Origin: Bacillota bacterium
Lineage (GTDB): Bacteria > Bacillota > Sulfobacillia > Symbiobacteriales > Symbiobacteriaceae
Direction: 5' to 3'
NCBI GenBank assembly: GCA_028287415.1
Contig: JAQBPS010000261.1
Coordinates: forward strand, 1-7,587
Length of the DNA stretch: 7,587 nucleotides
Under the pieces are notes generated by a model. It ran no database searches, was not told the DNA's origin, and saw nothing but the letters and a program-made list of their open reading frames with translations. Numbering within the stretch: the first letter of the stretch is position 1; the number at the start of each line of letters is the position of its first letter. Position numbers and translations under genes: made by a program. Shown piece after piece: positions 6,497 to 7,587 of the stretch.

Positions 6497-7423
6497 TCAC
6501 GCCCAGGCGATCTTCTCGACTTCCTTCTGCAGATCCGCTTTCGTGCCCCGGATGTAGATCATGGTGGTGTCCAGCGAGTCGTGGCCCATGATCTGCGCCA
6601 GCCGGTGCAACGGTACTGACTCGGCCATGCGGTATCCGAATCGGTGCCGCAAGTCATGTGGGCTAAGGTCCTTGACGTTGGCCAGGTCAGCATACTTCTT
6701 AATCACATACCCGAGTGCCCGCTCTGTGAGAGCTGCTCCCGTCTTCTCGGAGGGGAAGAGATAGACTGCTTCCGCGGGAAGGGTGGGCAAGTAATCGTTT
6801 AACACTTCCCGAGCAGTGGCGTTCAGCGGTACCTCCCGGTACTTGTTCCGTTTGCCGTGAACGTGGAGAACGCCGCTTCGCTTCCCCTTGTGCACATGCT
6901 CGATCTTGAGCCTGCACACCTCCTGGGCCCGGAGGCCGGTGTGGAGCATCAGCGTGATGAGCGTCCGGTCCCGCACGTTGCCGCCTGCGGTGACGGCCGC
7001 CACCAGAGCGTTCTCTTCCTGGTCGGTCAGATGGCGGGGCGGCTGCTCCTCCTGCTCGACCAACTTGACTACCTTAGCCGGGTCACGTTGGATAAGCCCG
7101 GTGTCTACCGCCCAGGAAAAGTAACGTTTCAGGGAGATCAGGTATCGGTTTATCGTGGCCGGCTTCAACCGTGCCTCGGTCTGTAGGAAGGAGCGGTATC
7201 GGGTAATTACCGGCGTGGCCACGGCCACTGAGGTAAACGGGTGGCCAACCTCCCTGCCTTCCTCCCATGCGCTTTCACACCAGGCCATGAACTGCCGCAC
7301 GTCGCTGAGATAGTTCCGCAGCGTCGGGGCGCTCAGGTCCTCTTCTTCATGGAGGTACTGCTCGAACTGCGCAAGGGCCAGCTGTCCCGTCTCGGAAAGC
7401 GTGGGCTTACTCGCCCGACTCAT
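6497..7423 (-). CDS. tnpI: Tyrosine site-specific recombinase, TnpI-type cointegrate resolvase
   Basis: A tyrosine recombinase of 308 residues expected to resolve the TnpA-made cointegrate at an internal site. The N-terminal SAM-like DNA-binding domain covers about 11-110 (SAPTLRNYLSDVRQFMAWC at 31-49), and the catalytic domain about 125-300. The catalytic set is complete: R165 (TGLRAQE), K191 (HGKRNKYREVPL), H256 and R259 (SPHDLRHRF), H281 (MGHDS) and nucleophile Y290. GAGGTG lies 6 bp before the ATG at 7423, so this start is preferred to the in-frame GTG at 7432, which would add three residues. A four-copy repeat site begins about 20 bp upstream, and tnpA follows directly, the same order as tnpI-tnpA in Tn4430 (TnpI 284 aa). 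An integrase or XerC/D-like recombinase would look similar alone; the neighbours decide the call. Confidence 0.92.
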   Translation of the reverse strand: MSRASKPTLSETGQLALAQFEQYLHEEEDLSAPTLRNYLSDVRQFMAWCESAWEEGREVGHPFTSVAVATPVITRYRSFLQTEARLKPATINRYLISLKRYFSWAVDTGLIQRDPAKVVKLVEQEEQPPRHLTDQEENALVAAVTAGGNVRDRTLITLMLHTGLRAQEVCRLKIEHVHKGKRSGVLHVHGKRNKYREVPLNATAREVLNDYLPTLPAEAVYLFPSEKTGAALTERALGYVIKKYADLANVKDLSPHDLRHRFGYRMAESVPLHRLAQIMGHDSLDTTMIYIRGTKADLQKEVEKIAWA

Positions 7424-7442
7424 GATGGTCACCTCGCAAATA

Positions 7443-7455
7443 CATTAGCAGACAT
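7443..7455 (+). promoter_or_regulatory. Direct repeat DR1 of the putative recombination site
   Basis: CATTAGCAGACAT, identical over 13 bp to 7479-7491 and containing the TTAGCAGA motif of the core site. It lies 20 bp before the tnpI ATG, overlapping the place where a promoter or leader would sit. TnpI bound here could repress its own gene as well as act as an accessory subunit in resolution. That is known for Tn4430-like logic and inferred here. Confidence 0.7.
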
Positions 7456-7478
7456 GCCTCAATGAGGGTTCTGCGGAG

Positions 7479-7491
7479 CATTAGCAGACAT
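7479..7491 (+). promoter_or_regulatory. Direct repeat DR2 of the putative recombination site
   Basis: This is the second exact copy of CATTAGCAGACAT, 36 bp from the first (start to start) and in the same orientation. Its TTAGCAGA lies 52 bp from the nearer-matching arm of the inverted core. Together with DR1 it makes the accessory arm of the site. Confidence 0.7.
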
Positions 7492-7518
7492 TGATCCCGA
7501 GTTTTTGGCACCTGCAAT

Positions 7519-7540
7519 TCTGCTAATATTAGTTAGCAGA
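7519..7540. other. Core inverted repeat of the TnpI internal recombination site (IR1-IR2)
   Basis: TCTGCTAA (7519-7526) and TTAGCAGA (7533-7540) are perfect 8-bp inverted arms around the 6-bp centre TATTAG. This is the architecture of a tyrosine-recombinase core: two monomer sites flanking a 6-8 bp exchange region. With the two direct repeats nearer tnpI it gives the IR1-IR2 plus DR1-DR2 layout described for the Tn4430 internal recombination site. Strand exchange within TATTAG is inferred. Confidence 0.75.
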
Positions 7541-7545
7541 GATTT

Positions 7546-7572
7546 CGGCAGCAGCGAAAGCTCCTCCTGCCG
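7546..7572. other. GAAA-capped hairpin near the window end
   Basis: CGGCAG (7546-7551) pairs with CTGCCG (7567-7572), and inside it AGC-GAAA-GCT forms a small GNRA-looped stem with unequal unpaired linkers. It is not followed by a T tract on the plus strand, so it is not an obvious terminator. It lies 5 bp outside the recombination core. It may belong to the transposon end region or to a structured leader of a gene beyond the window. I recognise no known RNA family. Confidence 0.3.
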
Positions 7573-7587
7573 CCCTCAAAGGTGATC

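Noticed and set aside
7443..7540. CRISPR array
   Set aside because: The motif copies are only 8-13 bp, one is inverted, the spacings are unequal (36 and 52 bp), and they sit at the expected place for a recombinase site.

Overview
The window (about 7.6 kb, GC-rich) carries every convincing gene on the minus strand. AGGAGG-type ribosome binding sites, mixed TTG/GTG/ATG starts, a CotA-like laccase and a Tn4430-type transposon (a type first known from Bacillus) together suggest a moderately high-GC Firmicute or a relative. This is an inference from gene content, not an identification.

Right half (about 3325-7587): most of a Tn3-family transposon of the rarer TnpI/TnpA type, which resolves cointegrates with a tyrosine recombinase instead of a serine resolvase. 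Reading leftwards it has a candidate internal recombination site (four copies of TTAGCAGA: an inverted pair with a 6-bp centre plus two direct repeats), tnpI, tnpA, an intrinsic terminator and a candidate terminal inverted repeat at 3322-3359. The opposite end was not found and probably lies beyond base 7587.

Middle (2455-3257): a GC-rich reading frame that resembles JetD of type II Wadjet systems (DUF3323 + DUF2399, the TIGR02679 family). The N-terminal part is missing, and the Toprim-like catalytic core appears to be cut out while the C-terminal tail is kept. A possible N-terminal scrap lies in another frame just upstream. The transposon's candidate end lies about 70 bp further upstream, so this looks like the damaged end of an anti-plasmid defence operon next to a mobile element.

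Left half (1-2379): a small membrane-anchored helical protein of unknown function and, 30 bp downstream, a complete CotA-like multicopper oxidase with all copper ligands, probably in one transcript. After the oxidase come a 24-bp tandem repeat, a doubtful small ORF and a strong intrinsic terminator with a GAAA loop at 81-101. The first 80 bases hold a short GGGAC/GTCCC palindrome and no gene.

The most notable items are the gutted JetD-like gene beside a transposon end and the well-preserved TnpI recombination site. No complete new system is visible in this window.
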